A stretch of 9,441 bases of DNA from Chloroflexota bacterium (GTDB taxonomy: Bacteria > Chloroflexota > Anaerolineae > J102), in assembly GCA_003353825.1 (NCBI GenBank), contig PIVW01000209.1, forward strand, positions 1 through 9,441, in the 5' to 3' direction. The position numbers and the translations under genes were made by a program. The first letter of the stretch is position 1, and each line of letters opens with the position of its first letter. The notes under the pieces were generated by a model, which was not told the origin of the DNA, did no database searches, and was given only the letters and a program-made list of their open reading frames with translations. Positions 1-7,729 of this stretch are shown piece by piece.

Positions 1-2160
1 CAGGCCTGGGCTCGCGCCGAGCTGGGCGCAGTGAGGCCGATCAGCTGTCTTGAATTGGTCACGAATATCACCAAAGCCAACTTCATTGCCGTACATCAGT
101 TTGGATTCCTGGAACGTTATGATGTGCTTGGAGACGCGGCAGAAGGAGCGACCTTATTGCTGAATGCGCCTTTCGCCACGGACGAAGTTTGGGACAAACT
201 GCCCCAGGCGGTTCAACAGCAGATCATCGACAAGAGCCTTAAATTCTACGTAATCGATGCCTACTCGGTAGCTAAGAAAACGGGCATGGGTGTGCGTATC
301 AACACGATCATGCAGACATGTTTCTTTGCCATCAGTGGCGTCTTGCCTGCGGATGAAGCCATCGCCCAGATTAAATACGCTATCAAGAAAACTTATGGAA
401 AGCGTGGTGAAGCGGTGGTACAGAAAAACTACGATGCAGTGGATGCCGCGGTCGACAACATGTACCTGATCGAAGTGCCAGCTTTGGCGTCAAGCAGCAT
501 TGAGATGCCGCCAACTGTACCTGCCGAAGCACCGCCCTTCGTACAGGAAATCACTGCTGAGATTATTGCTGGGCGCGGCGATCTTCTCCCTGTCAGCGCC
601 ATGCCCATCGATGGCACCTATCCCACTGCCACCACCCAATGGGAAAAGCGAAATATCTCGCTGGAAGCGCCGATCTGGGACCCCGATGTCTGTATCCAAT
701 GCGGCAAATGTGTGCTCGTCTGCCCGCACGCTGTCTTGCGCAGCAAACTAATCGACGAAGCACAAGCAGTAGACGCCCCTGAAGGATTCCTCACAGCGAA
801 ATCGCGCTTCAAAGAACATAAGAATAAACTCTTTACTTTGCAGGTGGCCGTAGAAGACTGCACGGGTTGCACACTGTGTGTCGAGGTCTGTCCTGCCAAG
901 AACAAACGCCAGGTCGGACTTAAAGCAATCAACATGGCGGAGCAGTTGCCTTTACGTGAGAATGGCAGAAAATACTGGGATTACTTCCTCGATCTCCCCG
1001 AAGTGCCACGCTCGAACGGCTTCACTTACAACAATGTCAAGAACGTGCAACTGTTGCAGCCCTTGTTTGAGTTCTCTGGTGCTTGTGCAGGTTGTGGCGA
1101 AACCCCCTACATCAAACTGGTGAGCCAGCTCTTTGGTAACCGTATGATCATTGCCAACGCTACCGGATGCTCGAGTATTTACGGCGGCAACCTGCCTACG
1201 ACGCCCTATGCACAAGACAAACAAGGTAGAGGGCCAGCGTGGAGCAATTCGCTCTTCGAAGACAATGCCGAATTCGGTATCGGCATGCGCCTGACGCTGG
1301 ACAAACAGAACGAATACGCCAAGGAACTGGTCGCACGTATGCGTGGCCTCATCGGCGATGAATTAGCCGACAGCCTGCTTAGCGCTGACCAAAGCGGTGA
1401 AGCGGGAATCGAAGCACAACGCCGCAGCGTGGAAGAACTCAGAGTGAAGTTAGCCGATGTCGATACATCCCAGGCGAAAGATCTGGTTGGCCTGGCCGAT
1501 GTACTCGTCAAGAAATCGGTCTGGATATTCGGTGGCGATGGTTGGGCTTATGACATCGGTTACGGCGGCCTGGATCACGTGCTGGCCAGCGGACGCAACG
1601 TCAACGTGCTCGTTATGGACACCGAAGTCTACTCCAACACAGGTGGTCAGGCTTCGAAAGCGACCCCCTTGGGCGCTGTGGCGAAATTCGCCGCCGGTGG
1701 TAAGCCTACCATCAAGAAGGACCTTGGCATGATGGCGCAAACCTATGGCGATGTCTACGTGGCACAGATCGCTATGGGCGCCAATGATACACAAACCGTC
1801 AAGGCTATCCTGGAAGCGGAGGCTTACGATGGCCCCTCTCTCATCATTGCCTACAGTCATTGTATTGCCCATGGCATTAACATGACCAAGGGCATGGAAC
1901 AGCAGAAGTTGGCTGTGCAGACTGGATACTGGCTTCTGTACCGATTCGACCCTCGCCTCAAAGAGGAGGAAAAGAATCCATTACAGCTCGACTCTCGTGC
2001 GCCTAAATTGCCATTGAGCGACTATATCCTAAATGAGACACGGTATCGCATGCTCATGCAAAGCAACCCCGCGTCCGCCGAAAAACTCTTCGCCGAAGCC
2101 CAGGAAGCCGTCAACGAGCATTGGCAAAAATATGAACAACTGGCGGCTAAAAAAGCCTGA
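1..2160 (+). CDS. nifJ: Pyruvate:ferredoxin (flavodoxin) oxidoreductase, C-terminal 719 codons (5' end outside window)
   Basis: Oxidatively decarboxylates pyruvate with CoA to acetyl-CoA and CO2, passing electrons to ferredoxin or flavodoxin in the cytoplasm; it can run in reverse. The frame is open from base 1, so the GTG at 31 is internal. The family is about 1,170-1,200 residues, so roughly 450-480 N-terminal residues are missing. Counting from base 1, the fragment starts in the gamma-type domain. A two-cluster ferredoxin domain follows, with CIQCGKCVLVCP at about 231 and CTGCTLCVEVCP at about 287. The TPP-binding domain carries CAGC (362, 365), ATGCSS (Cys390) and YSHC (Cys621), the four ligands expected for the third [4Fe-4S] cluster. 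The GDGWAYDIGYGG stretch near 512 and DTEVYSNTGGQ near 540 are the TPP/Mg signature. The protein ends soon after its last conserved helix, with no long extra domain. It is probably co-transcribed with the DHOD-like gene downstream. Confidence 0.97.
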   Translation, partial: QAWARAELGAVRPISCLELVTNITKANFIAVHQFGFLERYDVLGDAAEGATLLLNAPFATDEVWDKLPQAVQQQIIDKSLKFYVIDAYSVAKKTGMGVRINTIMQTCFFAISGVLPADEAIAQIKYAIKKTYGKRGEAVVQKNYDAVDAAVDNMYLIEVPALASSSIEMPPTVPAEAPPFVQEITAEIIAGRGDLLPVSAMPIDGTYPTATTQWEKRNISLEAPIWDPDVCIQCGKCVLVCPHAVLRSKLIDEAQAVDAPEGFLTAKSRFKEHKNKLFTLQVAVEDCTGCTLCVEVCPAKNKRQVGLKAINMAEQLPLRENGRKYWDYFLDLPEVPRSNGFTYNNVKNVQLLQPLFEFSGACAGCGETPYIKLVSQLFGNRMIIANATGCSSIYGGNLPTTPYAQDKQGRGPAWSNSLFEDNAEFGIGMRLTLDKQNEYAKELVARMRGLIGDELADSLLSADQSGEAGIEAQRRSVEELRVKLADVDTSQAKDLVGLADVLVKKSVWIFGGDGWAYDIGYGGLDHVLASGRNVNVLVMDTEVYSNTGGQASKATPLGAVAKFAAGGKPTIKKDLGMMAQTYGDVYVAQIAMGANDTQTVKAILEAEAYDGPSLIIAYSHCIAHGINMTKGMEQQKLAVQTGYWLLYRFDPRLKEEEKNPLQLDSRAPKLPLSDYILNETRYRMLMQSNPASAEKLFAEAQEAVNEHWQKYEQLAAKKA

Positions 2161-2175
2161 ATTCACAAGTTTGCG

Positions 2176-2213
2176 GATAGCAAGTGGTAGATAATCTTCC
2201 GCCACCTGCTGTC
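2176..2213 (+). promoter_or_regulatory. Intergenic hairpin between nifJ and the DHOD-like gene
   Basis: The arms 2176-2187 and 2202-2213 can pair over 12 positions, with one A-C mismatch and one G-U wobble, around a 14-base loop. No T-run follows, so it does not look like an intrinsic terminator. A smaller competing stem, GCGGA (2173-2177) with TCCGC (2198-2202), is mutually exclusive with it. It lies about 11 bases upstream of the ribosome-binding site of the next gene, so it could tune translation, mark an RNA-processing site or protect the upstream mRNA end. This is read from the sequence only; the role is inference. Confidence 0.4.
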
Positions 2214-2237
2214 TGCTACACATAAGGATGATTCGAT

Positions 2238-3251
2238 ATGGATCTAACAACCACTTACATGGGTATGACCCTGAAAAATCCCATTGTGCCCGCAGCTTCC
2301 CCCTTGTCCAAGAATCTGGAAGGGATCAAACGAATGGAAGATGTAGGCGCCTCGGCCGTGGTCATGTACTCCCTCTTCGAAGAGCAGATCAACAGCGAGA
2401 GCCATCAGCTCGATCACTATCTTACCTATGGCACCGAGAGCTTTGGCGAAGCCCTCAGTTATTTCCCCGACCAAACCAGCTATAACGTGGGCCCCGACGA
2501 CTATCTCAATCTCATTCGCAAAGCCCAAGAGGCTGTAGATATCCCCATCATCGGTAGCCTGAATGGTGTTTCCACCGGCGGCTGGATCCAGTATGCTAAA
2601 AAAATCGAAGATGCCGGCGCCGATGCTTTGGGACTCAGCATCTACGACGTCCCTACCGCCCCGGCAATGACGGGCGCGGCGGTGGAAGAGATGTATGTCA
2701 ACGTCGTCAAAGATGTGAAGGCGACTGTCAACATCCCGGTTGCGGTCAAGCTGGGCCCCTATTTCAGTTCGACAGCCAATATGGCGTACAGATTTGCCGC
2801 TGCAGGCGCCGATGCTCTGGTTCTCTTCAACCGCTTCTACCAGCCTGATTTTGATCTCGAACAGCTGGAGGTCGTCCCGCATCTCGTACTGAGTAATCCT
2901 TATGCACTGCGTTTGCCGCTGCGCTGGGTGTCGATTCTGTACGGGCGTGTCCAGACCGATTTTGCCATCACCAGTGGCGTACACACCCATACCGATGTAC
3001 TCAAGTGCATGATGGCCGGCGCCGATATCGTTATGGTAGCATCGGCCTTGCTCGAACATGGCTACCGTTATGTTACAACCATGCTACAAGGTTTGGAAGT
3101 GTGGATGGAAGACCACGAATACGAGTCGATTGAGCAGATGCAGGGCAGTATGAGCCAGCAGTATGTGAACGAGCCCGCTGCCTTTGAAAGGGCCAATTAC
3201 ATGAAGGTGCTCGGCTCCTGGCGTTCTGATCCGGCAGGTATGCTTCTTTAG
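2238..3251 (+). CDS. Dihydroorotate dehydrogenase-like FMN-binding TIM-barrel protein
   Basis: This 337-residue protein belongs to the DHOD/PreA-type flavoprotein superfamily, in the DHOD-like branch often found beside nifJ. The barrel begins with [14 protein letters not shown] near the N-terminus. [10 protein letters not shown] (Asn109), VAVKLGPY (Lys171), [11 protein letters not shown] (Asn198) and TSGVH (245-249) followed by [13 protein letters not shown] match FMN- and phosphate-binding positions. Where true class 1 and 2 DHODs have an N-x-S/C-CPN loop with the catalytic Cys or Ser, this protein reads [10 protein letters not shown] (from about 133). Genuine dihydroorotate oxidation is therefore doubtful and its substrate is unknown. 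The ATG is supported by AGGA at 2225-2228, nine bases upstream. It lies 77 bases after nifJ on the same strand, which suggests one operon and a link to pyruvate or ferredoxin metabolism. It could be annotated as pyrD; I would not transfer that symbol. Confidence 0.93.
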   Translation: MDLTTTYMGMTLKNPIVPAASPLSKNLEGIKRMEDVGASAVVMYSLFEEQINSESHQLDHYLTYGTESFGEALSYFPDQTSYNVGPDDYLNLIRKAQEAVDIPIIGSLNGVSTGGWIQYAKKIEDAGADALGLSIYDVPTAPAMTGAAVEEMYVNVVKDVKATVNIPVAVKLGPYFSSTANMAYRFAAAGADALVLFNRFYQPDFDLEQLEVVPHLVLSNPYALRLPLRWVSILYGRVQTDFAITSGVHTHTDVLKCMMAGADIVMVASALLEHGYRYVTTMLQGLEVWMEDHEYESIEQMQGSMSQQYVNEPAAFERANYMKVLGSWRSDPAGMLL

Positions 3252-3290
3252 ACCAATACCCTAGACCTACAAAATAACAAACAGCTTCCT

Positions 3291-3356
3291 GGACACGGGT
3301 AAAAACTGCCTGGCGTGTTATCGACTTGCCAGATCGATTTTATCCGTGTCCTTTTT
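3291..3356 (+). terminator. Rho-independent terminator after the nifJ-DHOD operon
   Basis: A 14-pair stem is formed by 3291-3304 and 3338-3351 (GGACACGGGTAAAA with its complement, one G-U wobble). An inner stem CTGGC (3310-3314) with GCCAG (3328-3332) sits inside it. The outer stem runs straight into TTTTT at 3352-3356. It starts 40 bases after the DHOD-like stop codon. In the other direction, downstream of selB, the same stem is followed after several bases by a looser T-rich stretch, so it may act weakly on both converging transcripts. Confidence 0.85.
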
Positions 3357-3388
3357 ATAAGCGGTAGCGAGACCAAGAATCTCCACCT

Positions 3389-5278
3389 CTATCTTAAAAC
3401 CCTTGCATCACCTTCTCGCCGAGTCACACGTTGCTGGTCGAGATACTCCAACAAAGCCAGGGTATATTTCCTACTGGTGTCGAACAGATCTCTGCACTCG
3501 GCCACGGTGATCTGTCCGACCGTTTGGATATGATCTCGGATGATGTCGACCATTTGCTCGAAGGCGCTTCGCTCGAAAACGACGTCAGCCGCTACACGAA
3601 CCAGGCGCTGTTGCTCCAACAGCGCATTGAACACTGCCTCATCGACCATTTTCAACGACTGTTTGACGCTGGGGGGGCTGTATGGATTGCGCTGAAAAGC
3701 AGCCAAAAGGAGATCGACCGACTGCTGTTGCTGGGGTGTAAACCGAACTTCGAAGTCAGGTATAGCCAAAAGGGAGCCAATTTCGCGCACGGTCTCTTCC
3801 CAGACAGCCCGGGCAAGTATGGCGTTGAATAACTTTGTAGACCAACCCTGGCGAGGTTGCAGCCGGCTCTTCACCTCTTCACGTGGTATACCTTGGCGTA
3901 AGGGATTGATTTCGTGATAGTTTGTAAGGATAGCCTGCAGGTCGACACTCAAGTGCGCCCACGTCGCCGGTGTGATCAAGGGGCCAGCAGAAGCAGCAGG
4001 ATCGAGGGGTTCGACGCGGCCCTCTGAGAGTAAAATCGCCAGTGCTCGTTCTGCCTCATCTCGGGGCATGTCGACCGCATTTAGAGCTTTGGCAACGGCT
4101 AGAGGGCCATCACGGCTGATTATTGCCGCCAAGAGATCGGAGGGATCTCCTTGCAACAGCGTTTCAAAGCGGACAAAGAGTTCGGGACGCCGTCGCCGGT
4201 GCCTCCGTCGTGGGGTCGGATCGACGACTGTGCCACCACCAACCGTGGTGCTGGGCGAAGGGCGACGTATGATGTAACGGTCGCCACGGGCTACGGCCAC
4301 GGGATCACGTAGTTCGACTTGGGCCCAGGTCTCGCTTCCGGGAGTCATTTCATCACCCTCCAGAAGGCGTAGCCTGCCCATCACCTCGGCGGCAGCACTG
4401 TGGAATGTGATTTCCATGTTATGACGCAACAGGGGTGCATTAGCCAAAGCGCGCAGGCGCACGTCCACACGTTTGCTGCCCTTGAGCACCCCCGGGAGGC
4501 TGAGCACCTGTCCCCGCTCGATCTGAAGGGGATGCAGACCGCTGAGATTGACAGCCACGCGAGATCCAGGCCGGGTTATATCGAACTGGGTCTTATGAGT
4601 TTGCAGACCTCGAATACGACCTGGTAGCTCACCTGGCATGACCACGATCTCGTCACCAACCCGCAAGCTACCATCGAGCAATGTGCCGGTCACCACCGTA
4701 CCAAATCCTGAGATAGTAAACACTCGGTCGATAGGGAGTCTGGGCCGTCCCAGATCATCTCGCTCTGGTGCAGACGCCAAAATATCGCCGAGAGCGGCCA
4801 CAAGATCTTGCATGCCCTCGCCGGTATGTGCCGAGACAGGCACAATGGGTGCGACGGCCAGGGAGGTATGGGCCAAGGTTTCTCGTATCTCTTCCTGAAC
4901 GAGTTCCAACCAGTCTGGCTCATCGATGAGATCGATTTTGGTAAGGGCGACCACCCCGCGCGGGACTTCGAGCAGATCGAGGATTGCGAGGTGTTCTTCG
5001 GTCTGTGGCATCACACCTTCATCAGCGGCGACGATAAACAGGGCGGCATCGACACCCCCCACCCCGGCCAACATATTTTTTATGAAATCGATATGGCCGG
5101 GAACATCGATGATCCCTACCGTTTCATCAGTGGGCAACTCTGTCCAGGCAAAACCCAGGTCGATGGTTAATCCGCGTTGTTGTTCTTCACGCAAACGATC
5201 GGGATCGATTCCGGAGAGCGCCTTGACGAGTGCAGATTTACCATGATCGACATGTCCCGCGGTGGCAATGACTTTCAT
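3389..5278 (-). CDS. selB: Selenocysteine-specific translation elongation factor SelB
   Basis: This GTPase delivers Sec-tRNA(Sec) to ribosomes stalled at UGA codons marked by a SECIS element. Its 629 residues match usual bacterial SelB length. The G-domain has GHVDHGKS (8-15), RGLTIDLGF, DVPGH and TKID. The Asp40, the Arg of IDRVFTISGFG and the Arg of GSRVAVNLSG align with residues assigned to the selenocysteine pocket. The C-terminal part, from about 385, is the winged-helix region; its last module keeps SRKYTLALLEYLD and TRREGDARVL, typical of the SECIS-binding wing. ATG at 5278 gives the canonical start MKVIATAGHVDHGK, and AGGG (5288-5285, read on this strand) lies six bases upstream. It begins 33 bases after the coiled-coil gene, so it is likely the last gene of a three-gene unit. 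No selA, selD, tRNA-Sec or selenoprotein is visible in the window. Confidence 0.96.
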   Translation of the reverse strand: MKVIATAGHVDHGKSALVKALSGIDPDRLREEQQRGLTIDLGFAWTELPTDETVGIIDVPGHIDFIKNMLAGVGGVDAALFIVAADEGVMPQTEEHLAILDLLEVPRGVVALTKIDLIDEPDWLELVQEEIRETLAHTSLAVAPIVPVSAHTGEGMQDLVAALGDILASAPERDDLGRPRLPIDRVFTISGFGTVVTGTLLDGSLRVGDEIVVMPGELPGRIRGLQTHKTQFDITRPGSRVAVNLSGLHPLQIERGQVLSLPGVLKGSKRVDVRLRALANAPLLRHNMEITFHSAAAEVMGRLRLLEGDEMTPGSETWAQVELRDPVAVARGDRYIIRRPSPSTTVGGGTVVDPTPRRRHRRRRPELFVRFETLLQGDPSDLLAAIISRDGPLAVAKALNAVDMPRDEAERALAILLSEGRVEPLDPAASAGPLITPATWAHLSVDLQAILTNYHEINPLRQGIPREEVKSRLQPRQGWSTKLFNAILARAVWEETVREIGSLLAIPDFEVRFTPQQQQSVDLLLAAFQRNPYSPPSVKQSLKMVDEAVFNALLEQQRLVRVAADVVFERSAFEQMVDIIRDHIQTVGQITVAECRDLFDTSRKYTLALLEYLDQQRVTRREGDARVLR

Positions 5279-5311
5279 GCGACGCCCTAACTAACTGATA
5301 CCCAGCACACG

Positions 5312-6541
5312 TTATAATTGTTGCGTGAGTCCCAGGCTGGCTTCTTCGTGGGCATTGAGGATTTTCTCACGTTGAGCGGCTAATTTCTGGATATCATTCA
5401 ACCAGGTCTGCGCCGCTTTCAGTTGGGCGCCGCCTTGTGTCTCGACATGACGCCAGAAGAAATGCAAGTATTCTTCATAATAGGCAAGCTGCTCGTCGAT
5501 CTTAGGAAAGTGTTCTCTGACTCGAGCGTTGACTTTATCTTGCTGCTCCCAGCGGAAATTCCACTCCAGCAGCTGTTTTTTCCACAGTTTTTCGTTATCA
5601 GATAGGAACGACGCCAGTTCTTTGCGCTGACGTTCTTCTGCCAGACGTTGTAATTCAGCGACTTGACCCTGATCACGCTGGAGGCGCATTTGAAACTGTT
5701 CAACCGTGGTCATATTACGCTTGGTCTCTTCGTTGGTTTTGGCGTATGCCTGAATGCGTTCCCGTTGTTCTTCTATGATTTGTTCTTGGAGTTCGAATGC
5801 CTGATGCCAGTCTCGCATTTGGCGTTGGCGATCAGCGTCCGCCAGTTTCAGAGATTCGATAAATTGTTCCTGGCCCCGCTTCATGTTATCCACAAGAGGT
5901 GGAAGCGCAATAACCTGCGTCTCCAGTTTCTGTTGTTTCTGTACCAACATCTGCTGCCTGCTGCCGAATTCCTCCACACGTTTGAACAATTCTACATTCT
6001 CTTGCTGCAGCTGGGCAATACGCTTGTTATCATGGCTGCGTTGTTCCGAGAGGAAGGGAAGCCCACGTGTTTTCTCATCGATATTCTTAGCGACTTCCGA
6101 AACCTCTTGACGCAGATTGATGACGATCTCGCTTAGTCGCTGGTCCTCAGCCTTGCGCACTGCCAGTTCCTCTTCGATCACACGGAATCTCGGTAATTCC
6201 TTGCGAACTTCGGTAACGCTGCGTGTAAAGGTCTCACGATCGGTCATGCGCGCACGTTCCAACTCGCGTTGCCCTTTGGTTACTTCCTCGGCCTGCGTAT
6301 TGTACATGTGAACGACTTCAGCTTTCAGATTATCGATTGACTGTTCGATCTGGGCGAATCTACCAAGCTGAGTCTGAGTACTGACGAGCCGGGCCTCTAA
6401 TTCCTGCATTCGACGCGCCTGTTCCTGTAATTCGTTTGTTTGTGACTCCAGGCGTTGTTGCAGTCTGGTGATTTCAGCACGATCTCGGCGATGTTGTTCG
6501 TCGAGCCAGGTAACCATTTGAGCTAGTTGTGTAGTATCCAT
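5312..6541 (-). CDS. Coiled-coil protein of unknown function
   Basis: I do not recognise a named family for these 409 residues. Nearly the whole protein looks helical and charged, rich in Glu, Gln, Arg and Lys, with heptad-like spacing. Examples are LQQRLESQTNELQEQARRMQ near the N-terminus and the stretches around 130-260. A proline-containing break, IALPPLVDN, lies near residue 215. The C-terminal third changes character: it is rich in Trp and aromatic residues (WKKQLLEWNFRWEQQ, then YYEEYLHFFWRHVE), suggesting a compact terminal module. No signal peptide, membrane helix or Walker A ATPase motif is visible, so it is not an SMC protein although searches may report weak SMC-like hits from the coiled coil. 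The only upstream SD is a weak AGGT eight to nine bases before the ATG. It lies 39 bases after the membrane-anchored gene and 33 before selB, suggesting co-transcription. A scaffold or cytoskeletal role is possible but unproven. Confidence 0.85.
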   Translation of the reverse strand: MDTTQLAQMVTWLDEQHRRDRAEITRLQQRLESQTNELQEQARRMQELEARLVSTQTQLGRFAQIEQSIDNLKAEVVHMYNTQAEEVTKGQRELERARMTDRETFTRSVTEVRKELPRFRVIEEELAVRKAEDQRLSEIVINLRQEVSEVAKNIDEKTRGLPFLSEQRSHDNKRIAQLQQENVELFKRVEEFGSRQQMLVQKQQKLETQVIALPPLVDNMKRGQEQFIESLKLADADRQRQMRDWHQAFELQEQIIEEQRERIQAYAKTNEETKRNMTTVEQFQMRLQRDQGQVAELQRLAEERQRKELASFLSDNEKLWKKQLLEWNFRWEQQDKVNARVREHFPKIDEQLAYYEEYLHFFWRHVETQGGAQLKAAQTWLNDIQKLAAQREKILNAHEEASLGLTQQL

Positions 6542-6580
6542 ATTAATAAACCTGCACCGAGTAAGGTAGTGGGGTCGAAT

Positions 6581-6982
6581 TCAGATCAAGCTGGCATTAT
6601 AACATAGGGTCTGAAGAAGGGTAACGACGAACACACCCACGTAGACGCGTATCCCGAGCAACTGTGTGAATGTTACGCGGTTAGGGGTTGATTCATTAGC
6701 ATCTTCTGCTGCCGGTGCAGACACTTGTGACTCTTCTGCGATGAACTGGTCTGCACTTTCGCTAACTTCTGCAATGGCCTGAGCAGATTCTTCTGCCGGT
6801 TGCTCTTCGAGGGCTGCGGACTCGGCCACTTCTTCTACTACGGAGTTCGTCTCGAACTGTGCATCCAGTTCGGCGCCAACAGTTTCCATACCCGTGATCG
6901 CCGGCCAGGCAATGCCATTTTCGGCTAACCCTGCTTCGATGATGCCGGAAGAATCTTTTATAAACTGCATGCGCAATAACAC
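6581..6982 (-). CDS. Small acidic protein with a C-terminal membrane segment, unknown function
   Basis: I do not recognise this protein, 133 residues from the chosen GTG. A short N-terminal part (FIKDSSGIIEAGLAENGIAW) is followed by about 60 residues of low-complexity acidic sequence rich in Glu, Ala and Ser. A hydrophobic run, GIRVYVGVFVVTLLQTLCY, lies close to the C-terminus, so the protein resembles a tail-anchored or single-pass membrane protein with a disordered cytoplasmic region. No signal peptide is seen. Start choice: GGGAGG (6992-6987 on this strand) is four bases before GTG 6982, ten before TTG 6976 and sixteen before ATG 6970. The longer reading from 7069 would run over the divergent promoter and the start of the neighbouring gene. 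It is the first gene of the probable unit with the coiled-coil gene and selB. It could recruit the coiled-coil protein to the membrane, which is inference only. Confidence 0.7.
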   Translation of the reverse strand: MLLRMQFIKDSSGIIEAGLAENGIAWPAITGMETVGAELDAQFETNSVVEEVAESAALEEQPAEESAQAIAEVSESADQFIAEESQVSAPAAEDANESTPNRVTFTQLLGIRVYVGVFVVTLLQTLCYNASLI

Positions 6983-6986
6983 ATTT

Positions 6987-6992
6987 CCTCCC
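6987..6992 (-). promoter_or_regulatory. Shine-Dalgarno site deciding the start of the small acidic membrane protein
   Basis: On the - strand this reads GGGAGG followed by AAAT and then GTG. It is the strongest SD in the window and sets the start at GTG 6982, or possibly TTG 6976, rather than the far upstream ATG at 7069. An out-of-frame ATG overlaps the GTG (6984) but reaches a stop after eight codons. Confidence 0.65.
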
Positions 6993-7011
6993 TTCAGTAT
7001 GCGTAAATAAC

Positions 7012-7040
7012 TTGCCAGCAGTCGATACCTCTCGCATAAT
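7012..7040 (+). promoter_or_regulatory. Sigma-70-type promoter for the histidine phosphatase / hydantoinase B unit
   Basis: TTGCCA (7012-7017, five of six matches to TTGACA) is separated by exactly 17 bases from CATAAT (7035-7040, five of six matches to TATAAT). Transcription would begin about 7046-7048, at or next to the ATG at 7048, predicting an mRNA with essentially no leader. It lies in the short divergent gap between the two oppositely oriented units. Confidence 0.6.
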
Positions 7041-7047
7041 GCAAAGC

Positions 7048-7701
7048 ATGACTCAAACATCAAATGCAATGACCAGACTACTGCTTGTAAGACATGGTGA
7101 AACCGATGCCAATGTCTCGGGCACCTGGCAAGGTTCGACCGATAGCGATCTCAATGATCGTGGCCGCGCCCAAGCTGCAGCAATTGCCAATCGTTTACAA
7201 AGCGAAGCTCGCAAAATCGATGTGATCTATACCAGCCCCTTGGGTAGAGCAATGGAGACAGCACGCATTATCTCAGACCACGTCGGTAACCCACCCACCC
7301 TTCGTGACCCGAACCTGGCTGAATTCCATCTGGGCGACTGGGAAGGGCTTACGTACGATGAACTCCGCTTCGAGAAACGGCTTTGGGATCAGTTCGTCGC
7401 TGATCCTAATTTCGCACCTCCAGGTGGAGAATCGGCCATTGAATTCGGAACACGTCTGATAACCAGCTTGCAGACCATCGCCCAAACCAATACAGGAAAA
7501 ACTGTGCTGGTCGTCAGCCATGGTGGCGCTATCTCTACAGCACTCTCAGTCATGGTTGGGCAGGATGGCAGCCGCTGGCAAGAGTACCAGATGGCGAATT
7601 GCGCACTCTCGGAGTTAACGTTTACACCCAAGCCGATCTTAGTGTGCCTAAACGAAAAATCCCATTTGCATTCCATTGGCGCCCTGGCTGAGTGGGATTG
7701 A
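7048..7701 (+). CDS. Histidine phosphatase family protein (phosphoglycerate mutase-like / PhoE-type phosphatase)
   Basis: A cytoplasmic branch 1 histidine phosphatase of about 217 residues. It transfers phosphate through a phospho-histidine; the substrate cannot be told from sequence. From M1 at 7048, the RHGET signature places the nucleophile His at 16 with Arg15. YTSPLGRAMETA supplies the second Arg (67). LAEFHLGDWEGLTYDE carries the catalytic acid Glu92, and VVSHGGAIST the second active-site His158. The LGDWEG form fits broad-specificity phosphatases (PhoE, CobC or RNase H-linked types) better than glycolytic dPGM, which is longer and has different loops. Start: ATG 7069 gives the family-typical MTRLLLVRHGE, but neither it nor 7048 has an SD. 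The promoter just upstream points to a leaderless start at 7048. The hydantoinase B gene follows after 28 bases and is probably co-transcribed. Confidence 0.92.
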   Translation: MTQTSNAMTRLLLVRHGETDANVSGTWQGSTDSDLNDRGRAQAAAIANRLQSEARKIDVIYTSPLGRAMETARIISDHVGNPPTLRDPNLAEFHLGDWEGLTYDELRFEKRLWDQFVADPNFAPPGGESAIEFGTRLITSLQTIAQTNTGKTVLVVSHGGAISTALSVMVGQDGSRWQEYQMANCALSELTFTPKPILVCLNEKSHLHSIGALAEWD

Positions 7702-7703
7702 CC

Positions 7704-7713
7704 GGAACGTTCC
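7704..7713. other. Perfect 10-base palindrome GGAACGTTCC in the phosphatase-hydantoinase gap
   Basis: A perfect inverted repeat begins three bases after the phosphatase stop and ends 16 bases before the hydantoinase B ATG. It is short enough to occur by chance. It could be an operator half-site pair, but no promoter is evident beside it. Confidence 0.2.
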
Positions 7714-7729
7714 ACACACCACGATTACC

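Noticed and set aside
31..33. GTG at 31 as the start of the nifJ gene
   Set aside because: The frame is open back to base 1 and the protein begins in the middle of the PFOR gamma-type domain, so the codon is internal.
2244..3059. 271-codon open frame on the - strand opposite the DHOD-like gene
   Set aside because: It lies wholly antisense to a clearly recognised protein, has no recognisable motif of its own, and is explained by codon bias of the sense gene.
3252..3388. Possible SECIS or tRNA-Sec near selB
   Set aside because: The only structure in this gap is the terminator hairpin with a T-run. No tRNA-like cloverleaf and no UGA-containing reading frame is associated with it.
6983..7069. 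Upstream extension of the small acidic protein to ATG 7069
   Set aside because: It would overlap the divergent promoter and the phosphatase start, and the strong GGGAGG site points to the GTG at 6982.
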